A stretch of DNA of 64,000 bases from CBDCGS01 sp965216915 (GTDB lineage: Bacteria > Pseudomonadota > Alphaproteobacteria > UBA828): positions 805,111-869,110 of the forward strand of contig CBDCGS010000010.1 of NCBI GenBank assembly GCA_965216915.1, in the 5' to 3' direction. How positions within the stretch are numbered: the first letter of the stretch is position 1; each line of letters begins with the position of its first letter. The translations under genes were made by a program, and so were the position numbers. Of this stretch, positions 15,942-23,855 are shown piece by piece. Under the pieces are notes generated by a model. The model did not search any database. It was not told where the DNA came from and was given only the letters and a program-made list of their open reading frames with translations.

Positions 15942-16745
15942 ATGTCTCAGGCGGGTGAACCGCCGCTCTTAGAGTGCCGGGGCGTCGACAAGTTTTTCGG
16001 CGCCCTGGCCGCCGTTCGGGACATGAGCTTCACCTTGCCACGCGGCGAGGTGTTGGGGATTGGCGGCCCGAACGGGGCGGGCAAGACGACGCTATTCGAC
16101 GTGATCTCGGGCTTGAACCCGGCGACCGCAGGCGACGTTGTGTTCGATGGCCGCCCGATCACGAATTGGAAGCCCGACCGCGTGTGCCATCACGGCATGG
16201 CGCGAACCTTCCAGCTCAATGCCGGTTTCGATACGCTCAGTGCTCGCGAGAACACGCTGATCGCCGCCTACTACGGACATCACAACCGGCTGGTTCCCGG
16301 CGCGCGCTTCGACAGGCCGAGCCGGGAAAGGGCTGAAGAGGCGATCGCCTTTGTCGGCCTCGAGCGCCACGCCGATGACGAAGTGCGAAATCTGCCGATC
16401 TACTACCGCAAGCTCCTCATGATCGCGGGCGCACTCGCGACCGAACCCAAGCTGCTCTTAATGGATGAACCGGTGGGTGGTCTCAACCCGCAGGAGATCG
16501 ACGCCATCATGGCCGTCGTCGGCCAGATCAGGGAACGCGGCGTTACCGTCATGCTGATCGAGCATGTGATGCGATTTCTGGTTCGCCTCTCGGACCGGGT
16601 GCTGATCATGCATCACGGGGAGAAGATCTATGAAGGCCCGCCGGAGGGGCTAACGAAGGACAAAACAGTCGTCGAGGTCTATCTCGGCGAGGGGTCGAGC
16701 CGACGCCTCGATCACATGATGGAGGAAGATGCCAAGGATGACTGA
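15942..16745 (+). CDS. HAAT-type ABC transporter ATP-binding protein (LivG-like)
   Basis: One of the two ATPases of the importer. Walker A is GPNGAGKTT (42-50), Q-loop at RTFQ (88-91), Walker B LLLMDEP (171-177), with the LivG-type C-terminal YLGEG. The ABC signature is clearly degenerate: where LSxGQ is expected the sequence reads NLPIYYRKLLMIAGALA. As ATP is sandwiched between one Walker A and the partner's signature, this ATPase may leave one of the two sites weak. The gene starts nine bases after the binding-protein stop and overlaps the next ATPase. Confidence 0.92.
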   Translation: MSQAGEPPLLECRGVDKFFGALAAVRDMSFTLPRGEVLGIGGPNGAGKTTLFDVISGLNPATAGDVVFDGRPITNWKPDRVCHHGMARTFQLNAGFDTLSARENTLIAAYYGHHNRLVPGARFDRPSRERAEEAIAFVGLERHADDEVRNLPIYYRKLLMIAGALATEPKLLLMDEPVGGLNPQEIDAIMAVVGQIRERGVTVMLIEHVMRFLVRLSDRVLIMHHGEKIYEGPPEGLTKDKTVVEVYLGEGSSRRLDHMMEEDAKDD

Positions 16746-17454
16746 GGCGATTCTCCAGCTTCAAGATGTCGACTCAGGGTACCAAGCTCAGACGGTGCTG
16801 CACGGTCTAACGCTCGACGTGCCCGCGGGCTCGCTGGTCACGATCATCGGGCCGAACGGCCACGGCAAGACGACCCTGTTGCGGACGGTATCCGGCCTGT
16901 TGAGACCGACAGCCGGCGACATTTTGTTTGAGGGTCGCTCCATCCTCGGCCGTCGCGCTGATCAGGTGGTGCGCCTGGGTGTCGTCCATATACCCCAAGG
17001 CGACATGATCTTTCCGGAGATGACCGTCAAAGATAATTTGCTGATGGGCGCCTACCTGCCGGAGGCGAACCGGCGGGCAGCGGAAAGCCTCGCAGAGGTC
17101 TACGAGTTCCTGCCCCGCCTCGCAGAGCGTGAGAAGCAAATCTCGAGCTCGCTCTCGGGCGGCGAACGGCGAATGCTCGCGATCGGCCGCGGCTTGATGG
17201 CGGGCGGGCGCATTCTCCTTGTGGACGAGCCTTCGCTCGGTCTCGCACCGATCATCATCGAGCAGATCTACGGCTTGATCGCCCGGCTCAAGCAGACCGG
17301 CCGAACCATCCTGCTGGTTGAAGAGAACACCGCGCGGATCGAAGACATCGCCGATCAGGTGTACCTGCTCGACAACGGCCATTTCGTGTGGCAGGGCGCG
17401 CCGCGGGAACTCGCGCTCAACGAGGACGTTCTGGAAACCTATCTCGGTGGCTGA
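16729..17454 (+). CDS. HAAT-type ABC transporter ATP-binding protein (LivF-like)
   Basis: Second ATPase of the importer, with an intact signature. Walker A is GPNGHGKTT, the signature LSGGERRMLAIGRGL and Walker B ILLVDEP; YLGG ends the protein as usual for LivF. Two in-frame ATGs are possible, at 16729 (three bases after GGAGG) and 16738 (giving the more usual MTEAILQLQDV start, twelve bases after it); sequence alone does not decide. Either overlaps the 3' end of the upstream ATPase gene, so translation is coupled. Confidence 0.92.
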   Translation: MPRMTEAILQLQDVDSGYQAQTVLHGLTLDVPAGSLVTIIGPNGHGKTTLLRTVSGLLRPTAGDILFEGRSILGRRADQVVRLGVVHIPQGDMIFPEMTVKDNLLMGAYLPEANRRAAESLAEVYEFLPRLAEREKQISSSLSGGERRMLAIGRGLMAGGRILLVDEPSLGLAPIIIEQIYGLIARLKQTGRTILLVEENTARIEDIADQVYLLDNGHFVWQGAPRELALNEDVLETYLGG

Positions 17455-17463
17455 GCCGACCCA

Positions 17464-18342
17464 GTGAACGACGCAATCCAAATCATCGTCAGCGGCCTCA
17501 CGGTGGGCGGCATGTATGCTGCGAGCGGCGTCGGGCTCGCGCTCGTCTGGGGCGCGATGGGCGTTCTCAATATGGCGCACGGCGCTCTCCTCACGATCGG
17601 CGGCTACGCGTCCTACAGCGCCGTGATCGAGCTTGGGCTGCCGTGGTATCTCGGACTTCCAGCCGCGATGATCGTGAGCTTTGTCGTCGGCCTCGCGATC
17701 TATCACATCGTTTTTCGCTTCATCTACAACCGGCCGGGTTTCGACACCAACGTGATCATCGCGACCATCGGCCTAGCGATGCTGTTCGAGCAGCTGCTGA
17801 GGTTGCACTACGGCGCCTACCCTTTCCCGCAACCCTTCTCCGTCGAGGGCGGCTTCAAGATCGCCGAGATCCACGTCACCAATCAGAAAGTCATGATCTT
17901 CGGGATCGCCATCGTGGTGATGATCCTGGTTTCGCTGCTGCTCAAGGGAACGCGGATGGGACGGGCGATCCGCGCCACCGCGCAAAACCGCGAGGCGGCG
18001 GAGCTCATGGGTGTGCACGTCGGCAGCGTGTTTGCGCAAGTGATGGCGCTCGCGGGGGTCGTCGCGGCGGTTTCCGGCGTGATGCTGAGCTCCCTCACCA
18101 GTCTCGCCCCCGTCATGGGCTACGACCCCATGGTCAAGGCGTTCATCGTTTGCGTGATCGCCGGTCTCGGCAATGTTCCAGGCACACTGATCGCCGCGTT
18201 TGCGCTCGCGCTCTTCGAGGCGATCGTTCAGTTCTACCTCGGCGTCCGCTTCGGCTTTCCTGCGATGCTGGCGCTCGTAATCGTCGCGCTGATCTGGCGG
18301 CCCTATGGCGTCTTCGGGCGTAAGCAAGTGAGGCGCGTATGA
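17464..18342 (+). CDS. HAAT-type ABC transporter permease (LivH-like)
   Basis: Inner-membrane permease of 292 residues with about eight hydrophobic segments. The N-terminal motif GGMYAASGVGLALVWGAMGVLNMAHG is characteristic of LivH, and GRAIRATAQNREAAELMGVHV is the cytoplasmic loop that contacts the ATPases. The start is a GTG at 17464, nine bases after the LivF-like stop. The stop overlaps the LivM-like start by four bases. Confidence 0.92.
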   Translation: MNDAIQIIVSGLTVGGMYAASGVGLALVWGAMGVLNMAHGALLTIGGYASYSAVIELGLPWYLGLPAAMIVSFVVGLAIYHIVFRFIYNRPGFDTNVIIATIGLAMLFEQLLRLHYGAYPFPQPFSVEGGFKIAEIHVTNQKVMIFGIAIVVMILVSLLLKGTRMGRAIRATAQNREAAELMGVHVGSVFAQVMALAGVVAAVSGVMLSSLTSLAPVMGYDPMVKAFIVCVIAGLGNVPGTLIAAFALALFEAIVQFYLGVRFGFPAMLALVIVALIWRPYGVFGRKQVRRV

Positions 18343-19463
18343 GCAGGGCTGCGGATCGGGCCGTTCGCGGCATGCTGGCGAACCCCATCGCGTATCGCGC
18401 CGCGTCCACGCTGTCCCGATGGGCGAACCACCGGGCGACGGTCGGCTGGCAGAAGGATGTGGTGATCGCCGTCATCCTCATTGCCGGGCTCGCAGTAATG
18501 CCGCATCTCGGGCCGCAGAAATACACGGTCACCCAGTTCACGCTCGTGTTCATCTGGATCATCGTGGTTTCGCAATGGAACCTGGTGTTCGGCGTGGCCG
18601 GCATTTTCTCGCTGGCGCAGATGGCGATCTTCGCTTTCGGCGGCTTCGCGACGGGGATGTTCGGTCTCTATCTCGATTGGTCCCTCTGGGCTGCCATGCC
18701 GGTTGCCGCGTTCGGTGCGATGCTCTTCAGTCTGTTGATCGGTCTCGCCTGTCTCCGCCTGCGCGGCCCTTACGTTGCGCTGCTCACCCTCGCGATCGCG
18801 CTCGTGATGCTGTTGCTGATTCAAACCGACACGGCGTGCTTTTACATGGAGGGTGTGACCTGCCGAAACTTCACTGGTGGCGCACGCGGCCTCGCGAAGT
18901 TCGGCGACTTCGGATTCCGCGAGATCTTCGGGCGCAAATATTTCTACTGGGGCAACTACTACCTCGCACTCGGCGTCCTGATTCTCTCGTGCATGTTCGC
19001 CTACTTCGTGACCAAGAGCCCAATCGGCATGGCCTTCAAGGCGATGCGGGACAATCCGGAATACGCCGTCTCGCGCGGCCTCAATCGCTTCAAAAACCAG
19101 CTTCTCGTGTTCGCGACATCGGCGTTCTTCACCGGGATCGCGGGGGGCGTCTACGCCGGGAATTTCCGGGTGATCGGCGGCAACGTGTTGGACTTCCCGC
19201 TTCTCCTCCTGCTCATCTGCATGATGGTCGTCGGCGGGTTGGCGCGCCCCTGGGGTCCGATCCTTGGCGGAGCGCTCATCATGTTGGCCGATGAGGCGAT
19301 GAAGGATTTCCTCGAGTACCGCAACATTGGGCTCGGCGCGATCATCGTGCTCTTCGTGATCTTCCTGCCGTCGGGTGTCGCTGGTGCCGTCGACAACATT
19401 TGGCGCTCCACGCGACGCTCGTTGAGAGAGGCCGTCGCTGCGAGGGCTTCAGACGGCCGCTAA
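18339..19463 (+). CDS. HAAT-type ABC transporter permease (LivM-like)
   Basis: Second permease, 374 residues, with a polar N-terminal extension of about 45 residues before the first membrane helix. Typical LivM motifs are present: VVSQWNLVFGVAGIFSLAQM, the loop GMAFKAMRDNPEYAVSRGL and FFTGIAGGVYAGNFRV. It is coupled to the LivH-like gene by an ATGA overlap and is the last gene of the importer operon. It faces the SDR on the other strand across about 280 bases; within these a short inverted repeat AGACAA/TTGTCT (19666-19683) is the only terminator candidate, without a T-run. Confidence 0.92.
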   Translation: MSRAADRAVRGMLANPIAYRAASTLSRWANHRATVGWQKDVVIAVILIAGLAVMPHLGPQKYTVTQFTLVFIWIIVVSQWNLVFGVAGIFSLAQMAIFAFGGFATGMFGLYLDWSLWAAMPVAAFGAMLFSLLIGLACLRLRGPYVALLTLAIALVMLLLIQTDTACFYMEGVTCRNFTGGARGLAKFGDFGFREIFGRKYFYWGNYYLALGVLILSCMFAYFVTKSPIGMAFKAMRDNPEYAVSRGLNRFKNQLLVFATSAFFTGIAGGVYAGNFRVIGGNVLDFPLLLLLICMMVVGGLARPWGPILGGALIMLADEAMKDFLEYRNIGLGAIIVLFVIFLPSGVAGAVDNIWRSTRRSLREAVAARASDGR

Positions 19464-19742
19464 TCTCCTCTGACAGTATTCGCGAACCTGCCTTCATGGG
19501 CCGCCCGCGCAAAGTGTCTGTCCGCGCTTTCAGCAAAACGAAGTACAGTTGGTGCGGTGCGCCCGTTGGATCCCTCAGTCATAAAGTGAGTTCAGTTTTG
19601 CGGATTCACAGCACTTGGTTTCGAAACTCTCCGCAGTTCGGTGAGATTAACCGTCTGAGTTGTTGAGACAATATCCGTTGTCTTGCGGTCGGCCGCACAG
19701 GACCTTTCTGCGATGCAGCCGGCACGGTCGGCCGCCGGGGAG

Positions 19743-20513
19743 CTACTGCGCGGTCACGCCGCCATCGATGACCAACTCGGCGCCCGTCATGTAGGAAGAC
19801 TCATCGGACGCGAGGAAGAGGATTCCGGCGGCGATCTCCTCCGGTTTCGCGAACCGCGCCATGGGGATGCGCGAGAGCACGAGCGGCCCGATCACCGGGT
19901 CCTCGAAGCCGCCGCGCGCGAGCGGCGTCATCGTGTAGCCCGGATGGACCGAGTTGACCCTGATCCCCTCGGGCGCATATTGGATGGCGGCCATCTTGGT
20001 GAAGGCGCGAACCGCTCCCTTGGCGGCGTGATAGGCGGCGAGCGTCGGGCTGCCGGTGATGCCGTGGATCGACGAGACGTTCACGATCGAGCCGCCTCCC
20101 GCCTCGCGCATGCCCGGGATCGCGTGCTTGGTGCCGAGCCAGGGGCCGCGGCTCAGCACCGCCTCGTGCCGCGACCATTGCTCGACCGTGGTCTCCTCGA
20201 CGCCGGCAAGCTCGGCAATGCCGGCATTGTTGACGAGCACGGTCGGAGCCCCGAGCTGATCCCTCACGTCCCTGAGCGCTGCGATCCATTGAACCTCGTC
20301 GGTGACGTCCAGCTCCAGCGCGATCGCGCTGCCTCCCTCATCCTGTATCTCCGCCGCGGTTCGCGCTGCTCCCTCGATGTCCACATCGCTCACCGCCACG
20401 GCCGCGCCTTCGCGGGCGAAGAGCCTCGCAGCCACGCCGCCGATGCCCATCATCTCGCCGCCGACCCCGCGAGCGGCACCCGTGATCAGGGCGATCTTGC
20501 CGTCCAGTCTCAT
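19743..20513 (-). CDS. SDR family protein with altered cofactor loop and missing catalytic Asn
   Basis: A 256-residue protein of the short-chain dehydrogenase family. Ser148, Tyr161 and Lys165 (YHAAK) are present, as are NNAG and the C-terminal MTGAELVIDGG. Two departures stand out. The Gly-rich loop TGAARGVG (11-18) is followed by an extra GEMMGIGG-like stretch of 7-8 residues before the helix resumes at VAARLF. The position of the catalytic Asn (normally in VNL/VNxxG) reads AVLSRGPW, with Leu120. The enzyme may bind the cofactor differently or be impaired. GGGGGA lies just upstream of the ATG as ribosome-binding site. It stands alone, convergent with the importer. Confidence 0.82.
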   Translation of the reverse strand: MRLDGKIALITGAARGVGGEMMGIGGVAARLFAREGAAVAVSDVDIEGAARTAAEIQDEGGSAIALELDVTDEVQWIAALRDVRDQLGAPTVLVNNAGIAELAGVEETTVEQWSRHEAVLSRGPWLGTKHAIPGMREAGGGSIVNVSSIHGITGSPTLAAYHAAKGAVRAFTKMAAIQYAPEGIRVNSVHPGYTMTPLARGGFEDPVIGPLVLSRIPMARFAKPEEIAAGILFLASDESSYMTGAELVIDGGVTAQ

Positions 20514-20851
20514 CGCTCGTCCCCCGATGGAAAGCTCGCATAATAGGGCGCCGGCCCTGCGACCGGCAATTCACCAAGCGCATTGCGAAAGCCGTGCCCG
20601 CCGGCAGGCCCGTTTCGCCGCCCGTGGTTCGGTTCGTGCTGGCTGCCGGCGAGATAGCCTGGTGCCCGCTACGGTAAATCCCGCCATCGCAGGTGGATGA
20701 CACCAGTTCAATCTAGATTCTTCGAATTTGAACCAATATTTATCCTTATTATTAATAAGAAAATTCTAAATTTGGCCTTTTCTTTTAATGCTCGTTAATT
20801 CGTTTGGCGCATGATCCGGTTCATTGCTCACACCTAATGTGGAGGAGTGCC
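20514..20851 (+). promoter_or_regulatory. intergenic region with an AT-rich island before the Flp pilin gene
   Basis: No gene is seen. The left half carries the start region of the SDR on the minus strand. From about 20705 to 20800 the composition changes abruptly to roughly three quarters A+T, with runs such as TTATTATTAATAAG, in an otherwise GC-rich window. It ends about 50 bases before the pilin start. This looks like a strong or regulated promoter region of the pilin gene. Confidence 0.5.
20784..20798 (+). promoter_or_regulatory. possible CtrA-type site (TTTA-N7-TTAA)
   Basis: Reads TTTAATGCTCGTTAA. The CtrA consensus of alphaproteobacteria is TTAA-N7-TTAA; here one half-site is TTTA, or equally TTAA with a six-base spacer. 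It lies about 54 bases before the Flp pilin start, and pilA of Caulobacter is a CtrA target. It is one base off consensus inside an AT-rich stretch, so chance is a real possibility. Confidence 0.3.
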
Positions 20852-21049
20852 GTGACTAGAATATTCAAACGGCTTGTGCACGACGAATCGGGCGTCACGG
20901 CCATCGAATATGGCTTGATCGCCGCCCTGGTTGGCATCGCCATCATCGGTGGTGTGAGCCTCCTCGGCGATAGCCTCGACGGTATCTTCACCGACGTCTC
21001 GGTTGTGGTCGACAACGAGGCCTCCCAGTTCCCGGCCAACACGCCGTAA
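20852..21049 (+). CDS. Flp/Fap-type (class IVb) pilin
   Basis: A 65-residue prepilin. The GTG at 20852 follows GGAGG by six bases and is clearly preferable to the upstream in-frame ATG at 20804. The class III leader ends in DESG, and cleavage after Gly leaves the mature start VTAIEYGLIAALVGIAIIGG, with the conserved Glu at position 5 and the Flp hydrophobic core. The C-terminus is short and polar. It would be processed by a CpaA-type peptidase and assembled by a Tad/Cpa machine, but no tad/cpa gene is in the window, so it is an orphan pilin locus. Confidence 0.93.
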   Translation: MTRIFKRLVHDESGVTAIEYGLIAALVGIAIIGGVSLLGDSLDGIFTDVSVVVDNEASQFPANTP

Positions 21050-21279
21050 GCTCCGGAGCCCCCCCTGCGCCGCATCAAGGATGCGCGCGCCGACGGAGGA
21101 CGACCGGAAACAACCGGATCGAGGCCCTGCACGGGCGTCCATGGTGAACCCCGCGACACCGCGTAGGCGTTCCCTCGGCATCATCCGACAGGCTAGAGTG
21201 GCCGCGCCCCACGGGGCCGGCCGCGCGCATCGCCGCCGCGCGTCCATCCACTCTTGGACAACAGCGCGGGAGGGCTCGG

Positions 21280-22173
21280 ATGCGCCTTGGTTTTGTCGGT
21301 CTCGGAAACATGGGGGCACCGCTGGCCGCACGGCTCCTGCGCGCGCACGCATTGCGCGTCTACGATCTGCGGGCGGAAGCGGTTGCGCCCCTCGCAGCCG
21401 AGGGCGCGAGCGTCGCCGACAGCGCGGCGGATCTCGCGGCGGCGTGCGATGTCGTCTTCACCTGCCTGCCAAAGTCCGCGCAGGTCGATGAGGTGATCTT
21501 TGGGGAGGCCGGGCTCGCGAAGACGCTGGCACCCGGCGGCGCGATCGTGGACATGACCACCGGCGACTCGGCGAAAACGCGGGCGATGGCCGACGCGTTG
21601 ACGGAACAACAGATCGATCTGATCGACGCACCCGTGAGCGGCGGGCCGCGCGGCGCGCGCGAAGGCACGATCGCGATCATCGTCGGCGCGCCGCAAGCGC
21701 TCTACGACCGGCTGCGCCCGGTGTTGGAGACGATCAGCGTGAACGTGCTCCACGCCGGCCCGGTCGGCACCGGCCACGCCGTGAAGGCCGGCAACAACCT
21801 CCTCAACCTGACGAGCCGGCTCGCGACTTTCGAGGTGGTCTCGCTGCTCGTGAAGAACGGGGTCGCCCCGGCGGATGCGGTCGCGATCCTGCAAAAAAGC
21901 TCCGGGCGGAGCTACTGCACCGAGATCACGCTGCCCGACAACATCCTCTCCGGCACCCTGCATCAGGGCTTCCAGATGGACCTGATGCGCAAGGATGCAA
22001 GCATTGCCCTCGACATGGCGCGCGCCAGCGACGTGCCGATGACGCTCGCCACACTCGCCCGCGAGCAGCTGCTGGCGGCGATCAACGAGCACGGCGGCGA
22101 CGCCGACATGAGCGCCCTCGCGCTGACCTACGAGCGCCTCACGGGCGCCCGCATCCGGCCCCGGGACACCTAG
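21280..22173 (+). CDS. NAD(P)-dependent beta-hydroxyacid dehydrogenase (3-hydroxyisobutyrate/tartronate semialdehyde family)
   Basis: A 297-residue member of the HIBADH family, which oxidises beta-hydroxy acids or reduces the matching semialdehydes. The Rossmann motif GFVGLGNMG is at 4-12, the substrate-binding DAPVSGGPRGAREGT follows at about 121, and the catalytic Lys is in GHAVKAGNNL. The residue after VG-L-GNMG and the acidic DLR favour NAD. The ATG follows GGGAGGG. The stop codon directly abuts mosaic repeat copy B. The gene begins a plus-strand set with an SDR, an AMDase-like enzyme and a flavin oxidoreductase, suggesting a catabolic pathway. Confidence 0.9.
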   Translation: MRLGFVGLGNMGAPLAARLLRAHALRVYDLRAEAVAPLAAEGASVADSAADLAAACDVVFTCLPKSAQVDEVIFGEAGLAKTLAPGGAIVDMTTGDSAKTRAMADALTEQQIDLIDAPVSGGPRGAREGTIAIIVGAPQALYDRLRPVLETISVNVLHAGPVGTGHAVKAGNNLLNLTSRLATFEVVSLLVKNGVAPADAVAILQKSSGRSYCTEITLPDNILSGTLHQGFQMDLMRKDASIALDMARASDVPMTLATLAREQLLAAINEHGGDADMSALALTYERLTGARIRPRDT

Positions 22174-22234
22174 ATCTCATTGGAATTGACGCAAATGCGT
22201 CGTCGCAGGTGATCTCACCTGCTCGGGATTTGCG
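22174..22234 (-). repeat. mosaic intergenic repeat, copy B (reverse, first module only)
   Basis: Read on the minus strand it matches copy A from GCAAATCCCGAGCAGGTG through the CACCTGC arm, the GCATTTGCGTC segment and ATTCCAATGAGATC, then stops; the second palindrome (GAGCATTTCAC) is absent. Its edge is immediately after the TAG stop of the dehydrogenase gene. It is 141 bases from that stop to the next gene. Confidence 0.85.
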
Positions 22235-22314
22235 CTGGTCCAGCGCGGCGTTGCAAGGCGCCGGCGAACATGCTCTCTAGGCGCAATTGGATTGGCCGCT
22301 GAGGGACACACACA

Positions 22315-23082
22315 TTGACCGACAAAGCCGCCATTGTGACCGGCGCAGCGCGCGGCATCGGGCTGGCGACGACGAAGCTTTTCCTTGCCGAGGGATGGCG
22401 CGTCGCCATGGTCGACCGCGACGGTGAAGAGCTCACGAAGGCGGCGCACGGCCTGAACGGCGCGCTCGCGCTCCACCACGACGTCTCGGTGCCGGAGCAG
22501 GTCGACGCGATGATGGTCGACACCGATGCCGCGTTCGGGCGGCTCGACGCGCTGGTTAACAATGCCGGCGTCGCCGATTTCGGGCCGATCGAGGAGACCG
22601 ATTTCGCGCGCTGGCGCGAGGTGATGGCGACCAACCTCGACGGCGTGTTCCTGTGCTCGCAAGCGGCCATCCCGGCGCTCAAGAAGACACGCGGTGCGAT
22701 CGTCAACATCGCGAGCATCTCGGGCCTGCGCGCCTCGACGCTGCGTGTTGCCTATGGCACCTCGAAGGCGGGCGTCATCCAGCTCACCAAGCAGCAAGCG
22801 GCCGAGCTCGGCGAGTTTGGCGTTCGGGCGAATTGCGTCGCGCCGGGCCCCGTGCGCACCAAGCTCGCCATGGCCGTGCACACGCAAGACATCATCGATG
22901 CCTATCACGACGCCATGCCGCTCAACCGCTATGGCAGCGAGGAGGAGATCGGCAACGTCATCGTCTTTCTCTGCTCCGCGCAGGCGAGCTACGTGACGGG
23001 CCAGGTGATCGCCGCCGACGGCGGCTTCGAAGGCACGGGCGTCGGGCTGCCGGCGCTCCGCGGGAAGACCGGCGGTGACTGA
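22315..23082 (+). CDS. SDR family oxidoreductase
   Basis: Classical SDR of 255 residues with TGAARGIG at 8-15, NNAG, catalytic Asn in TNLDGVF, Ser in IASISGLRAS, and Tyr/Lys in YGTSK. The start is a TTG at 22315 (TTGACCGACAAAGCC), supported by the position of the first beta strand; no ATG is available nearby. Its 3' end overlaps the next gene by eight bases, so the two are coupled. The C-terminal part past VTGQVIAADGGFEGTGVGLP is slightly longer than usual. Substrate unknown; a hydroxy acid or alcohol in the same pathway as its neighbours is likely. Confidence 0.9.
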   Translation: MTDKAAIVTGAARGIGLATTKLFLAEGWRVAMVDRDGEELTKAAHGLNGALALHHDVSVPEQVDAMMVDTDAAFGRLDALVNNAGVADFGPIEETDFARWREVMATNLDGVFLCSQAAIPALKKTRGAIVNIASISGLRASTLRVAYGTSKAGVIQLTKQQAAELGEFGVRANCVAPGPVRTKLAMAVHTQDIIDAYHDAMPLNRYGSEEEIGNVIVFLCSAQASYVTGQVIAADGGFEGTGVGLPALRGKTGGD

Positions 23083-23854
23083 GCGCGCGGTGACCGAGCG
23101 CGCCGTGACTGGGCCCACGCGCCTCGGCATGATCACGCCCTCGCTCAACACGGTGCTGGAGCCCCTCACCTACCGTCTGCTCGCGGAGCTGCCCGACGTC
23201 ACGGCGCACTTCGCGCGGGTGCGCGTGACCCAGGTCTCGCTCGACCCCGCATCGTCCGCGCAGTTCGAGCTGGCGCCGATGCTCGAGGCCGCGCGCTTGC
23301 TCGCCGACGCGCGGGTCGATGCGATCTGCTGGAACGGCACGGCGGGAAGCTGGCTCGGCCTCGCGCATGACCGCACGCTTTGCGCGGCAATCACGCAAGA
23401 GACCGGCATTCCGGCGACCAGCGCCTCGCTCGCGCTCCACGATCTGCTGGACGCGCGCGGCATCACGCGCCTCGGCCTCGTCACGCCGTTTCAAAGCGAC
23501 GTGCAGCGGGCGATCATCGCGCGCTACGAGGCCGAGGGCCTCTCGTGCGTCGCGGAGGCGCATCTCGACAGCGACGACGGCTTCGGCTACGCCGCGATCC
23601 CCGCCGAAACCACGCGCGGGATGATCCGCGAGGTCGCGGGCGCGGGGCCGGAGGCCGTCGCTGCCGTCTGCACCAACTTCAATGGCGCCGATCATGCCGC
23701 ACCGTTGGAGGCGGAAACCGGCATTCCGGTGTTCGACAGTGTCGCGGTTGCGCTCTGGGGCGCACTCGTGCTCGCCGGCGTCGATCCGGCACGCATCACC
23801 GGCTGGGGCCAACTGTTCACGGCGGACGCGCCGGCGCGCGCGACGGGAGGGTGA
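23075..23854 (+). CDS. Asp/Glu racemase superfamily enzyme, arylmalonate decarboxylase/maleate isomerase type
   Basis: A 259-residue protein resembling maleate cis-trans isomerase and arylmalonate decarboxylase (AMDase): TRLGMITPSLNTVLEP at the start, ICWNGTAGSW near 84-93 and AAVCTNFNGADH near 196-207. Racemases and isomerases of this fold use two Cys. Here the first site seems to be Gly88 (NGTAGS in place of CTSGS) while the second, Cys199, is kept. That Gly/Cys pattern is the one known for AMDase, which decarboxylates malonates. The start is a GTG at 23075 overlapping the SDR; the first twelve codons are a tandem repeat (VTERA twice, then VTG), with three in-frame GTGs, so the true start may be any of these. 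Confidence 0.8.
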   Translation: MTERAVTERAVTGPTRLGMITPSLNTVLEPLTYRLLAELPDVTAHFARVRVTQVSLDPASSAQFELAPMLEAARLLADARVDAICWNGTAGSWLGLAHDRTLCAAITQETGIPATSASLALHDLLDARGITRLGLVTPFQSDVQRAIIARYEAEGLSCVAEAHLDSDDGFGYAAIPAETTRGMIREVAGAGPEAVAAVCTNFNGADHAAPLEAETGIPVFDSVAVALWGALVLAGVDPARITGWGQLFTADAPARATGG

Positions 23855-23855
23855 C

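Noticed and set aside
19666..19683. AGACAA/TTGTCT hairpin as a bidirectional terminator between the LivM-like gene and the SDR
   Set aside because: Only six base pairs and no T-run on either side; kept as a note only.
21071..21085. CGCATC-AAG-GATGCG hairpin after the Flp pilin as terminator
   Set aside because: Short stem, no T-run, so no better than chance in GC-rich sequence.
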